Assembly: GCA_965275905.1 (NCBI GenBank)
Contig: CBDHYJ010000083.1
Location: 186,001-250,000, forward strand
Length of the DNA stretch: 64,000 nucleotides
Direction of reading: 5' to 3'
Source: CBDAQD01 sp965275905
Lineage (GTDB): Bacteria > Pseudomonadota > Alphaproteobacteria > Rhizobiales > JAJFHC01
This document shows, piece after piece, positions 39,014-48,071 of this stretch; position 1 is the first letter of the stretch; each line of letters starts with the position of its first letter. Position numbers and translations under genes: made by a program. The notes below the pieces were generated by a model. That model was not told the origin of the DNA. It did no database searches and saw only the letters and a list, made by a program, of their open reading frames with translations.

Positions 39014-40685
39014 TTACAGGAATGTCCTGTAGTGCGGCTCCCACATGTACTTGTCGACGATGCGGTCGACCATGTTGGGATCGCGAACCTCACAATGACC
39101 CTGCTCTGCGGCTGTGCGTCCGACAGCCACTGCGATGTCGCGACTGAGCTGACGGATCTCTGTCAGCGGCGGCAGCAACGGCGCACCGGGGCTGCCGGAT
39201 GACGGAACTGCCGCGCCGATCACACGTGCCGCAGCCATCAGCATCTCGTCTGAAACGCGGTGCGCCCGGACGGCCAGAACGCCCAGTCCGACTCCCGGAA
39301 ACGCATAGGAGTTATTGCATTGGGAAATGATGTGCATGACACCGTCGTCATAAACGGGATCGAACGGACTGCCCGTTGCAATCAGTGCGCGTCCGTCGCT
39401 CCAGCGAACGATGTCGTCTGGCTCAGCTTCGACACGGGTCGTCGGATTTGACAGCGGCAGGATGATTGGCCGCTCGTTGTTGGCCGCCATGCTGCGCACG
39501 ACCTCTTCATTGAACAGTCCGAATTGACCGGAAACCCCGATCAGCACTGTCGGCTTGGCGTTGCGCACCACGTCGAGAAGCGGATACTCCGACTCCGGCT
39601 CCACGTCCCAGGCCGCGACGTCTCCTGCGGTGCGAACGAACCGCTTCTGTTGCGGCGTAAGATCGCCAAGGCCTTTGCGGATCAATCCATACCGGTCCAC
39701 AAGGAAAAACCGTGAAAGCGCCTCTTCCTCGCTGAGACCATCAAGCATCAATCCGCGCACCAGCTGTTCTGCGATACCACAACCTGCGGATCCTGCACCC
39801 GCCAGCACGAACACCTGGTCGGCAAAGCGGCCGCCGGCCGCATGCACCCCGGCAAGAACCGTCCCCATGGCAACGGCAGCCGTGCCCTGAATGTCGTCGT
39901 TAAAGCAGCAGATCTCTTCGCGGTACTTTTCCAGCAGAGCATTGGCATGCGTGCGGCCGAAATCCTCGAACTGCACAAGCACACCCGGAAACTTGCTCTT
40001 GATGGCCTGGATCACCTTGTCGACGAACTCGTAGTAGTCCTCTCCGGTGATGCGATTGTGGGCCCAGCCGATGTAGAACGGATCGTCGAGAAGTTCCTGA
40101 TTGTTGGTCCCCACATCGAGCAGGATGGGCAGACAGACATTCGGGTCTATTCCCCCGCTGGCCGTATAAAGCGCAAGCTTCCCGATCGGTATGCCCATGC
40201 CGCCGGCGCCCTGATCACCGATCCCCAGAATGGCTTCGCTGTCGGTAATCACGATCACTTCGACCGTGTCGGGAATGGCGTTTTCGAGAATATCCTCGAT
40301 GTGGTCCTTTTCCCGGATAGGCAAGAAAGAGACCGCGCGGCTTGCGATAAATCTCTGAAAAGCGTTGGCAGGCTTCGCCAACAGTCGGCGTGTAGATGAT
40401 CGGGGTCATCTCCGCCGGATAGTCCATGATCAAACGGTAAAACAGCGTCTCGTTCGCATCCTGTAACTGGCGCAGATAGATGTGACGCTCGATATCGGTC
40501 TGCTTGACTTTGTAGGCTCGATAGGCGCGTTCGACCTGCTGTTCCAGCGTCTCTTCGTGTGGCGGCAGAAGGCCAAGAAGACCGTGCTTCTTGCGCTCCT
40601 CCCAGGTGAACGCCGTTCCCTTGTTGTATTGCGGCAGTTCCAGGAGCTGCTGGCCGCGTGGCAGGGCATGATCGCCTATCGCCAT
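39014..40685 (-). pseudogene. maeA: NAD-dependent malic enzyme, frameshifted
   Basis: A gene for the oxidative decarboxylation of malate to pyruvate and CO2, split by a one-base shift. The N-terminal part reads from ATG 40685 (MAIGDHALPRGQ, then IYTPTVGEACQRFSEIYRKPRGLFLAYP). The remainder reads in another frame from about 40310 to 39014 (KDHIEDILENAIPDTVEVIVITDSE to the stop) with all catalytic and NAD blocks intact, including GAGSAGCGIAEQL. Deleting one G in the CCCGG run at 40312-40316 (minus strand CCGGGAAAAGG to CCGGAAAAGG) restores YPEKDHIEDIL and a 556-residue enzyme, the usual length. It is either a recent mutation or a sequencing error. Confidence 0.85.
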
Positions 40686-40878
40686 GAGTTTCCCCCTTTG
40701 GTTATTCGACAGCTCTTTGTACGGCCATCCGGCCGATAATACCGTTAACGATGTGCCGGGGCACCCTTAACCGGATTTATCGTCGCCCTTCGCCCAAAAA
40801 GATCATAAATGCGCAATCCAGCACCATTAGCAGCGCGTATACATCTTCAATTGTGGGCAAGAGGCGTTTCTATCAAGC

Positions 40879-42330
40879 ATGTCGGGTCAAACTCTTATCT
40901 GGTTACGCGACGATCTCCGGATTGTCGACAACCCGGCCCTTTCGGCCGCGCTCAGCCGGGGAACGCCGGCTGTCGCTGTTTACGTGCGAGAGCCTTCAAC
41001 CGACGTGACGCGTCCGATGGGCAGCGCAACCAGATGGTGGCTGCATCACAGTCTGACTGCGCTGCGCGACGATCTCGCGAAGATCAATGTACCCCTGATA
41101 CTTCAGTCAGGCTCACCGCAACACTTGATCCCCAAAATCGTGGCAGAAACCGCGGCCGGCGCCGTATTCTGGAACCGGCGGTACGGCGCGGCGGAAATCG
41201 CCACTGACACAGCAATCAAAGCGTCGTTGCAGCAGTCTGGGATTCAGGCGGAAAGCCACAATGGCAGCCTTCTGTTCGAGCCCTGGACGGTGCTTCGCGG
41301 AGGTACCGCACCCTACCGTGTGTTCACTCCGTTCTGGAAGGCAGCCCGCGCAGGCTCACCGCCTGCCGAGCCACTGCCGCCGCTTAGCCCGCTCCCTGAG
41401 CATTCATCGCCCCACACCAACTCCGAAATCCTGGATGACTGGGACCTGCTGCCGACCAGGCCCAACTGGGCGAAAGGATTCGAAGCCCATTGGCAGCCCG
41501 GCGAAGCCGGCGCCCGGGAGCGTCTCGACCGGTTTCTCTCCGAGGAAATTGCGAACTACGCCTCAGAGCGCGACCGCCCGGATCTCCCCTCGACATCCCG
41601 GTTGTCGCCACATCTCCGGTTCGGCGAAATCAGTCCGCGTGTGATCTGGCATGTAACAAAACATCACGTGGCAGCAGGACATGTCTCCGAACGCGACGCC
41701 GACAAGTTTCTTTCCGAAATCGGCTGGCGCGAGTTTTCGTACCATCTTCTCTTTCACAACCCGGACATCGCCGAACGGAACTTTCAGGAACGTTTCGATG
41801 CATTCCCCTGGCAATCGCCTGGACAGGAATTTGACGCATGGTGCCGCGGCCGGACCGGCTATCCCCTCGTCGATGCCGGTATGCGCGAGCTCTGGCGGAC
41901 CGGCTGGATGCACAATCGGGTACGGATGGTGGCGGCATCCTTTCTCGTCAAACACCTGCGCATAAACTGGCGCGACGGTGAGCAGTGGTTCTGGGACACG
42001 CTCGTCGACGCCGACCCGGCCAACAATCCTGCGAGCTGGCAGTGGGTTGCAGGGTCCGGGGCCGATGCAGCGCCTTACTTCCGGATATTCAATCCCATCA
42101 TCCAGGGCGAGAAGTTCGACCCCAACGGCGATTATGTTCGCCGGTGGGTTCCGGAGATCAAAGACCTGCCCAACAAGTTCATTCACCGCCCCTGGGAAGC
42201 GCCGGAGGACATACGTGCGTCCGCGGGCATTCGGCTCGGCGAGGATTACCCGGCACCCATCGTGGATCACGCGACGGCCCGTGAAGCCGCACTGGACGCA
42301 TTCAAATCGCTGCAGCAGGACGCGGCATAG
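40879..42330 (+). CDS. phr: Deoxyribodipyrimidine photolyase
   Basis: A 483-residue class I CPD photolyase that uses light and FAD to repair UV-made pyrimidine dimers. The N-terminal antenna domain begins TLIWLRDDLRIVDNPAL. The FAD-binding half contains the family blocks GEISPRVIWHV, EIGWREFSYHLLFHNP, YPLVDAGMRELWRTGWMHNRVRM and QWVAGSGADAAPYFRIFNP. The ATG at 40879 is first of a rightward run with FAD oxidoreductase, DUF1365, CFA-like and MFS genes, a typical light-stress set. The 193-bp gap to the divergent malic enzyme gene holds its promoter. Confidence 0.95.
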   Translation: MSGQTLIWLRDDLRIVDNPALSAALSRGTPAVAVYVREPSTDVTRPMGSATRWWLHHSLTALRDDLAKINVPLILQSGSPQHLIPKIVAETAAGAVFWNRRYGAAEIATDTAIKASLQQSGIQAESHNGSLLFEPWTVLRGGTAPYRVFTPFWKAARAGSPPAEPLPPLSPLPEHSSPHTNSEILDDWDLLPTRPNWAKGFEAHWQPGEAGARERLDRFLSEEIANYASERDRPDLPSTSRLSPHLRFGEISPRVIWHVTKHHVAAGHVSERDADKFLSEIGWREFSYHLLFHNPDIAERNFQERFDAFPWQSPGQEFDAWCRGRTGYPLVDAGMRELWRTGWMHNRVRMVAASFLVKHLRINWRDGEQWFWDTLVDADPANNPASWQWVAGSGADAAPYFRIFNPIIQGEKFDPNGDYVRRWVPEIKDLPNKFIHRPWEAPEDIRASAGIRLGEDYPAPIVDHATAREAALDAFKSLQQDAA

Positions 42331-42355
42331 TTATCTCGAACAAGGAAAAGAACAC

Positions 42356-43663
42356 ATGAGAATTGCCGTCATCGGCTCGGGCATATCGGGGAACGCAGCC
42401 GCCTGGGCCCTTTCTGCCAACAACGACGTCACGGTTTACGAGCGGCGCGGCCGGCCGGGGGGCCACAGCGCCACCGTCGACATCGACTATGACGGCGATC
42501 AGATCGCCGTCGATACCGGTTTCATTGTCTACAACCAACTCAATTATCCCAACCTGACGGCACTGTTTGATCACCTCGGCGTTGCCACCGAGGAGAGCAA
42601 CATGGGGTTCTCGGTGTCGGCGCCCGCCGCCAGGCTTGAATGGTCCGGCAGCACATACGGTTCGATCTTCGCTCAGAAGCGGAATCTTGTGCGGCCGACC
42701 TTTCTGTGGATGCTGCGCGAAATCCTGCGGTTCAACAGACAGTGCCTGCTTGATCGCGACGCGGGGTTGCTGCAGGGCATCTCTCTTGGCCAGTACCTTG
42801 CCTTGCGCGGCTATTCGACGGCCATGCAAAAGTACTATCTCATCCCCATGGGCGCCGCGATCTGGTCGACGTCGCCGGCCAAGATGCTGGATTTCCCTGC
42901 AACGAGCTTTGTTGATTTCTTTGACAATCATCGCCTGCTTCACGAGCAACGCCCGATCTGGCGGACAGTCACCGGCGGCAGCCGCGAGTATGTCAAAAAG
43001 CTCATCGCCCCTTTCAAGTCCAGTCTGAGGCTGGGCGCAGACATTGCTGCAGTGGAACGCATTGCCGACGGCGTGATGATCCACGAGGCTTGCGGCCGAT
43101 CGGAGCAATTTGACCACGTCATCATCGCAACACACTCCGATCAGGCCCTGAAGCTCCTGGGTGACGCCAGCAGTGCTGAGCAAAAGATCCTGGGCGACAT
43201 CCGATACGAGCCCAATACGGTCTATCTGCACCGCGACAGGGACTTGATGCCCCGGCGCGAAGCCGTCTGGTCCGCGTGGAACTATATGTGCCCAATGAAC
43301 ACCGACGTCGGCGAAGCGACAGTCTCGGTCTCATACTGGATGAACAAGCTTCAGAATATCGACGACAACAAACCGGTTTTCATCAGCCTCAATCCTGCGA
43401 AACCGCCACGCCCGGACCTCACGTTCGGCGAATTCGAATACGATCATCCCCAGTTCGATGCAGAAGCGCGAGCCGCACAGCAAAGGCTGGCCATGCTGCA
43501 GGGCGAACGAAACACATGGTACTGCGGGGCCTACCACGGCAACGGGTTCCACGAAGATGGTCTCGCATCCGGTCTTGATGTCGCCGAGCGCCTCGGCGCG
43601 ACCATTCCCTGGCGCGAACCGGAGCGCAAGATTGACGGTCCGTTCATGGTCGCGGCAGACTGA
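42356..43663 (+). CDS. FAD/NAD(P)-binding oxidoreductase (COG2907 type)
   Basis: A 435-residue amine-oxidase-like flavoprotein. The Rossmann motif GSGISGNAAAWALS is at residues 7-20, with PGGHSATVD typical for this group at about 35. The C-terminal part holds YCGAYHGNGFHEDGLASGL, the second FAD-binding block. COG2907-type proteins usually sit beside DUF1365 and cyclopropane-synthase genes, as here, and are thought to act on membrane lipids. It starts 25 bp after phr and is followed by DUF1365 after 10 bp. Confidence 0.88.
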   Translation: MRIAVIGSGISGNAAAWALSANNDVTVYERRGRPGGHSATVDIDYDGDQIAVDTGFIVYNQLNYPNLTALFDHLGVATEESNMGFSVSAPAARLEWSGSTYGSIFAQKRNLVRPTFLWMLREILRFNRQCLLDRDAGLLQGISLGQYLALRGYSTAMQKYYLIPMGAAIWSTSPAKMLDFPATSFVDFFDNHRLLHEQRPIWRTVTGGSREYVKKLIAPFKSSLRLGADIAAVERIADGVMIHEACGRSEQFDHVIIATHSDQALKLLGDASSAEQKILGDIRYEPNTVYLHRDRDLMPRREAVWSAWNYMCPMNTDVGEATVSVSYWMNKLQNIDDNKPVFISLNPAKPPRPDLTFGEFEYDHPQFDAEARAAQQRLAMLQGERNTWYCGAYHGNGFHEDGLASGLDVAERLGATIPWREPERKIDGPFMVAAD

Positions 43664-43673
43664 CAGCCTGAAC

Positions 43674-44519
43674 ATGCCAAATCAGCAAACCAGCAACCCA
43701 CCACCGTCCTCGCTCTACTTCGGCGAGGTCATGCATGAGCGGTTCCAGCCGTTCAGCCACCGGTTCACCTACAAGGTGTTCTCGGCGTTCCTGGACATTG
43801 ACCGCATCGACGAACTGTCCTCCAGGCTGCGGCTGTTTTCCAGGAACCGGTTCAATCTCTATTCGTTCCACGACAAGGATCACGGGCCGCGCGACGGGAC
43901 CGCCCTGCGGCCGCATGTCGAGCGGCTCCTGACGGATGCCAACGCCGGCTTCGAACCGGCCAGCATCCGGCTCCTGTGTTATCCGCGCATCCTCGGCCAC
44001 GTTTTCAATCCGCTGTCGGTCTACTACTGCTATGACGCGTCGAACGTGCTCCGGGCATTGATCTACGAGGTGCGGAACACCTTCGGCGAGCACCATTCCT
44101 ATGTGGCCCCGGTCGCCGCCGGCGAAAGCAGCGGCACGGGCGTTCGGCAGGCCCGGGACAAGCTTTTCTACGTGTCGCCCTTCATCACCATGGATGCTCG
44201 ATACAACTTTTCGCTGCGCGCACCCGGCGACAAGATCCATGTATTGATCCGGGAAACTGCGGATGGCGCGGACCTTCTGCTCGCCGCATTCACCGGGCGG
44301 CGTCACGGTCTGAGCGACCGCAAACTCCTGCATGCGGCGATAAAATTCCCCTTGATGACACTCAAGGTTGTTGGTGCAATCAACTTCGAAGCCTTGCGCC
44401 TTTGGCTGAAGGGCGCAAAACTCGTCAAACGACCGGCAGCTCCAAATCCGCCGGTCAGCTTTGCCGGGGGCAAAAAGCGCGACGCAGTCGAGCAGAATTG
44501 CGCAGAAGCCGCGGAGTAG
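43674..44519 (+). CDS. DUF1365-family protein
   Basis: A 281-residue member of DUF1365. Family signatures include YFGEVMHERFQPFSHRFTYKVFS at the start, RLLCYPRILGHVFNPLSVYYCYD in the middle, and EVRNTFGEHHSYV plus KLFYVSPFITMDARYNF later. The biochemical role is not established; it is almost always linked with COG2907 and CFA-like genes. The start ATG 43674 follows the oxidoreductase stop by 10 bp and the gene ends 19 bp before the methyltransferase. Confidence 0.92.
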   Translation: MPNQQTSNPPPSSLYFGEVMHERFQPFSHRFTYKVFSAFLDIDRIDELSSRLRLFSRNRFNLYSFHDKDHGPRDGTALRPHVERLLTDANAGFEPASIRLLCYPRILGHVFNPLSVYYCYDASNVLRALIYEVRNTFGEHHSYVAPVAAGESSGTGVRQARDKLFYVSPFITMDARYNFSLRAPGDKIHVLIRETADGADLLLAAFTGRRHGLSDRKLLHAAIKFPLMTLKVVGAINFEALRLWLKGAKLVKRPAAPNPPVSFAGGKKRDAVEQNCAEAAE

Positions 44520-44538
44520 CGGCGCCAAGGGGACGAAG

Positions 44539-45789
44539 ATGACGGTAGCCAATCCCGCCACCGCCAAAACCGTGGTGGCCCTCGATCAGACCGATCTGGA
44601 CCAATCTCTCAAGCACATTCCGGCGATGGTCAGGCGCGCGCTCTCGCTTGCCTCCCGCATCGAGAACGGCCAGTTGACCATTCATACACCCGACGGCCAG
44701 GCCTATCTGGCAAAGGGGAAGAATCCCGGTCCCGAAGCCGAAATGGTCATTCACGACTACAGTTTCGCAACCCAGCTGATCAAGAATGGCGACATTGGCT
44801 TCGCTGAAGCCTTTATCAAGAAGCAATGGGACAGTCCGGACGTGACGGCGTTCCTCGAGCTTTTCTGCAGCAACCACCACCTGATCAAGCGCATGCTCGA
44901 CCACAGGCCCGTTACCCGCTGGCTCCAGCGCTTCGGCCATTGGCTCAACCGCAATACCAAGACCGGCGCGCGCAAGAACATCGAGGCGCATTACGATCTT
45001 GGCAATGCGTTCTACAGCACGTGGCTCGACAACACGATGACCTATTCGTCGGCGATTTTCTCGGACGGCGCGAATACGTTACACGAGGCTCAACTGGCCA
45101 AGTACCGGTCGCTCGCGAAGCTGCTGCAACTCGACGAAGGCAGAACGGTCCTGGAGATCGGCTGCGGATGGGGTGGTTTCGCCGAGTTCGCCGCCAAGAC
45201 TTACAAGTGCAAGGTAACCGGCCTCACCATCAGCAAGGAGCAGATGGAATTTGCGCAAAGGCGCATGTTCGAAAACGGTCTGAACGAACTCGTGGACATC
45301 AAGTTCCAGGACTACCGCGATGAGGAGGGACACTACGACCACATCGCGTCGATAGAAATGTTCGAGGCCGTCGGCGAAAAGTACTGGCCGACCTACTTCG
45401 ATTGCCTCAACGGACGGCTGGCCCCGGGCGGCAATGCCGGCATTCAGGTCATCACCATCAAGGACGAGTCCTTTCCGACCTACCGCCAGGAGACCGACTT
45501 CATCCAGCATTACGTCTTCCCGGGCGGCATGCTGCCGTCACCGAGCGTCCTGGAAAAGCTCGGCAAGAATGCCGGCCTCGCGATAAGCGCCACCCGGTGC
45601 TTCGGTCTCGATTACGCCACCACGCTTTCGCACTGGCGCGACCGCTTCCGGAATGCCTGGCCGGCAATAACGGAGCTGGGATTCGACGATCGCTTCCGCC
45701 GGCTCTGGGAATACTACCTGTCCTACTGCGAAGCGGGGTTCAAGACCCGCAATATCGACGTCTGCCAGATTGCCTTCAGGAAACCATAA
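44539..45789 (+). CDS. Cyclopropane-fatty-acid-synthase-like methyltransferase
   Basis: A 416-residue SAM-dependent lipid methyltransferase of the CFA/mycolic acid family. The N-terminal lipid-binding part precedes NIEAHYDLGNAFYSTWLDNTMTYSSA, and SAM motif I is VLEIGCGWGGFAEFAAK at about 205-221. The C-terminal family block DYATTLSHWRDRF is present. It would methylate unsaturated acyl chains in membrane phospholipids, giving cyclopropane or methyl-branched products. It has an AAGGGGAC ribosome site, and overlaps the MFS gene by 20 bp. Confidence 0.92.
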   Translation: MTVANPATAKTVVALDQTDLDQSLKHIPAMVRRALSLASRIENGQLTIHTPDGQAYLAKGKNPGPEAEMVIHDYSFATQLIKNGDIGFAEAFIKKQWDSPDVTAFLELFCSNHHLIKRMLDHRPVTRWLQRFGHWLNRNTKTGARKNIEAHYDLGNAFYSTWLDNTMTYSSAIFSDGANTLHEAQLAKYRSLAKLLQLDEGRTVLEIGCGWGGFAEFAAKTYKCKVTGLTISKEQMEFAQRRMFENGLNELVDIKFQDYRDEEGHYDHIASIEMFEAVGEKYWPTYFDCLNGRLAPGGNAGIQVITIKDESFPTYRQETDFIQHYVFPGGMLPSPSVLEKLGKNAGLAISATRCFGLDYATTLSHWRDRFRNAWPAITELGFDDRFRRLWEYYLSYCEAGFKTRNIDVCQIAFRKP

Positions 45790-47131
45790 CAACCGCGAAC
45801 CGGCTCCAGAAGGCGCACTGACGTGGCGGGTGCTGCTGTCCTACGGCGCCCCCGCCCTGCCCCTCGCCGTGCTGACCCTGCCGGTCTACATCTTCCTGCC
45901 GGCCTTCTACACTCAGGAGATCGGCATTCCGATCGCAACCGTGGGCACCGTCCTTCTGCTCACACGCGCGTTCGATGCGGTCTCCGATCCGCTCGTCGGC
46001 TACGCCAGCGACCGCCTGTCGACCCGTTTCGGCCGGCGCAAGGTCTGGCTCATCGCCGGAGCCCCGCTGGCCGCGCTCGCCGCCTATATGCTGTTTGTCC
46101 CGCACCCCGGCGCCGGTGCGGGTTATCTCCTGTTCTGGAGCCTCGTCCTCTCACTCGCCTGGACTGGAATCATCGTGCCCTACGGCGCCTGGGGCGCCGA
46201 ACTCACCGGCGATTACGATGAACGGAGCCGCATCGCGGGGGTGCGCGAAGGGCTGACCATTGTCGGCACGCTAATGACGTCCGCATTACCGGCGCTCCTG
46301 CCGGCATTGGGCTATGCGGCGAAGGCCGATTCCATGTTCGCGATTGCCCTCATGGTTCTCGTGCTGCTTCCGATCGCGGTTGCGATAGCCGCCATGTTTG
46401 CGCCCGAACCGCAGGAACTGTCGACCCGCCGGACGTCGTTTCGCGAAGGCCTGCGACTGCTGTCCGTAAACCGGGCATTCCTGCGCCTGCTGTCCGCCTA
46501 CCTCGTCAACGGCGTTGCCAACGCCCTGCCGGCCACCCTTTTCCTGTTTTTTGTCAGCTACCGGCTGGGCAGTCCGGAATCCTACGGCCCAATGCTGTTC
46601 GTCTATTTCCTGTGCGGGATTGCCGGCATTCCCGGCTGGCTGGCCCTTGCCCATAGAACCAGCAAGAAGAGCGCCTGGACCACCGCCATGCTGATCGCTT
46701 GCGGCGTGTTCATATTCGTTCCGCTGCTTGGCCAGGGCGATACGACCGCATTCTGGGTGATTGTCGTGTTGAGCGGATTATGTCTGGGCGCCGATCTCTC
46801 GCTGCCGCCATCCATGCAGGCCGACGTGGTCGATCTGGATACCCTGGAAAGCGGCGAGCAGCGAACAGCAACCTATTTCGCACTCTGGGGCCTGGCGACA
46901 AAGGCGGCACTTGCGCTCGCCGTCGGTCTCGCATTTCCCATTCTCGGCGCCGCCGGGTTCGAACCCGACGCCGGCAGGACCGATACCGGTCTGCTCGCCC
47001 TGGCGCTGCTCTACAGTGCGGTTCCCGTCGGCTTCAAGCTGATCGCAATCGGCATCATGCGGGGATATCCCGTCACCAAGAAAATGCAGGCAGAAGCGAG
47101 GCGGAAGCTTGAGAACCGTAGCTCACAGTGA
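45770..47131 (+). CDS. MFS transporter (MFS_2/GPH type)
   Basis: A 453-residue membrane transporter with about 12 hydrophobic segments. The conserved DAVSDPLVGYASDRLSTRFGRRKVWLIAG loop between helices 2 and 3 is the GPH/MelB signature. The frame opens with TTG at 45770, within the end of the CFA-like gene (20-bp overlap), consistent with translational coupling; no ATG start is available before the first helix, and GTG 45828 would cut into it. Its location in a photolyase/lipid-methylation run suggests lipid or precursor transport, but the substrate is not known. Confidence 0.85.
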   Translation: MPSGNHNNREPAPEGALTWRVLLSYGAPALPLAVLTLPVYIFLPAFYTQEIGIPIATVGTVLLLTRAFDAVSDPLVGYASDRLSTRFGRRKVWLIAGAPLAALAAYMLFVPHPGAGAGYLLFWSLVLSLAWTGIIVPYGAWGAELTGDYDERSRIAGVREGLTIVGTLMTSALPALLPALGYAAKADSMFAIALMVLVLLPIAVAIAAMFAPEPQELSTRRTSFREGLRLLSVNRAFLRLLSAYLVNGVANALPATLFLFFVSYRLGSPESYGPMLFVYFLCGIAGIPGWLALAHRTSKKSAWTTAMLIACGVFIFVPLLGQGDTTAFWVIVVLSGLCLGADLSLPPSMQADVVDLDTLESGEQRTATYFALWGLATKAALALAVGLAFPILGAAGFEPDAGRTDTGLLALALLYSAVPVGFKLIAIGIMRGYPVTKKMQAEARRKLENRSSQ

Positions 47132-47164
47132 GCACGGCACCGCTGGAACGATGCGTTACCGGGA

Positions 47165-47815
47165 TTACTGCCCCGCGATGCGCGAGATGTATTTTCCGAT
47201 CGGGCCGGTGAGCTTGAGGCTGGCTTCGCTTACGGCGAAGCAGATGCACTCCTCGCCATCATCCGCGACCGGTTTGTGATCGACATCCTCGTCGGCGATC
47301 GCGATGTCGCCCCTGGCATACCTGCCGGTGTGATCGGTAAAGGCGCCCTTCAGCACGAGCGTAATCTCCCGTCCGCCGTGCGTGTGGGAAGGCATGGACG
47401 ATCCCGGTGAGATCTTCAGCAGGCTCGCCGTGCAATCTTCGGACGTCTCGAGAGGAAACTCACGCAATCCCGGAATCCGGAAGCGCCACGCAATTTCGGC
47501 CTCTCCGCATCCCACATACCGCTTCAATGCGTTTGGCAGAACGCTGTCACCCTGCCCCGTGTCTATTGCCGCGTCGGAGGAGAGAGCAGTGTCTGCGTCT
47601 TCGGAAAGCCTGTCTGGAGAGATCGCCTGAAGGCCCTGCTCCGCGTCCGGCGAATCTTCCATCAACACGCCACCCAGTGCATTGAGATCGGCAATCCAGG
47701 TCCGGTTGCAGGTGTCAATCTCCAGATGACTCCGGACCAGAACTTCTGTCGGGTGGGGAAGAGAGCCAACGGCATATTCGGCCAAAAGCAGATCAAGCGC
47801 CTCGGAATTCAACAT
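47165..47815 (-). CDS. chrR: ChrR-type anti-sigma factor with cupin domain
   Basis: A 216-residue protein with the two-domain layout of ChrR, the anti-sigma factor that responds to singlet oxygen. The cupin domain (about 100-205) keeps every metal ligand and partner: His144, His146, Glu150 and His180, plus Cys190 and Cys192, all three residues beyond the Rhodobacter positions. In the N-terminal anti-sigma domain the canonical zinc set H-x3-C-x2-C is degraded: His30 is followed by Asp34 and Asn37 at the Cys positions, with Cys36 misplaced, and no N-terminal His is present. No rpoE is adjacent. It is convergent with the phr-to-MFS run, 33 bp away. Confidence 0.82.
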   Translation of the reverse strand: MLNSEALDLLLAEYAVGSLPHPTEVLVRSHLEIDTCNRTWIADLNALGGVLMEDSPDAEQGLQAISPDRLSEDADTALSSDAAIDTGQGDSVLPNALKRYVGCGEAEIAWRFRIPGLREFPLETSEDCTASLLKISPGSSMPSHTHGGREITLVLKGAFTDHTGRYARGDIAIADEDVDHKPVADDGEECICFAVSEASLKLTGPIGKYISRIAGQ

Positions 47816-48071
47816 TGGCTCCTGCTGTCCGTTTGAACACAGTTCTGGCCGCTTGTGGCCGGGCGCCAGTCTACCTCAGCTTGAAAAATGCCAACAAGCC
47901 GAAATTTGATAACCTGATGGAAATTGCCTTCGATTCTGGCAGGACAAACGCACGACAGAACAGGCGTCTCCGACTTGAACCGGATGCGCGCTGCGGCTAC
48001 GGTCGCTGGCTCGCTCAGATATGCCGCGCCCCGCCGGCCGGTCCAGCGCGCCGATCACCAGGAGAATTCAC

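Noticed and set aside
40308..40316. A programmed ribosomal frameshift in maeA
   Set aside because: No known slippery heptamer or stimulating stem is visible, and malic enzymes are not known to need a shift. A mutation or read error is simpler.
40686..40878. An ECF11 (TGATCC/TAAGA) promoter ahead of phr
   Set aside because: Only weak partial matches such as AGATCA are present, so I do not claim control by the ChrR partner sigma factor here.
42302..43231. A 309-codon leftward frame over the FAD oxidoreductase
   Set aside because: It is antisense to a well-supported flavoprotein and lacks any family signature.
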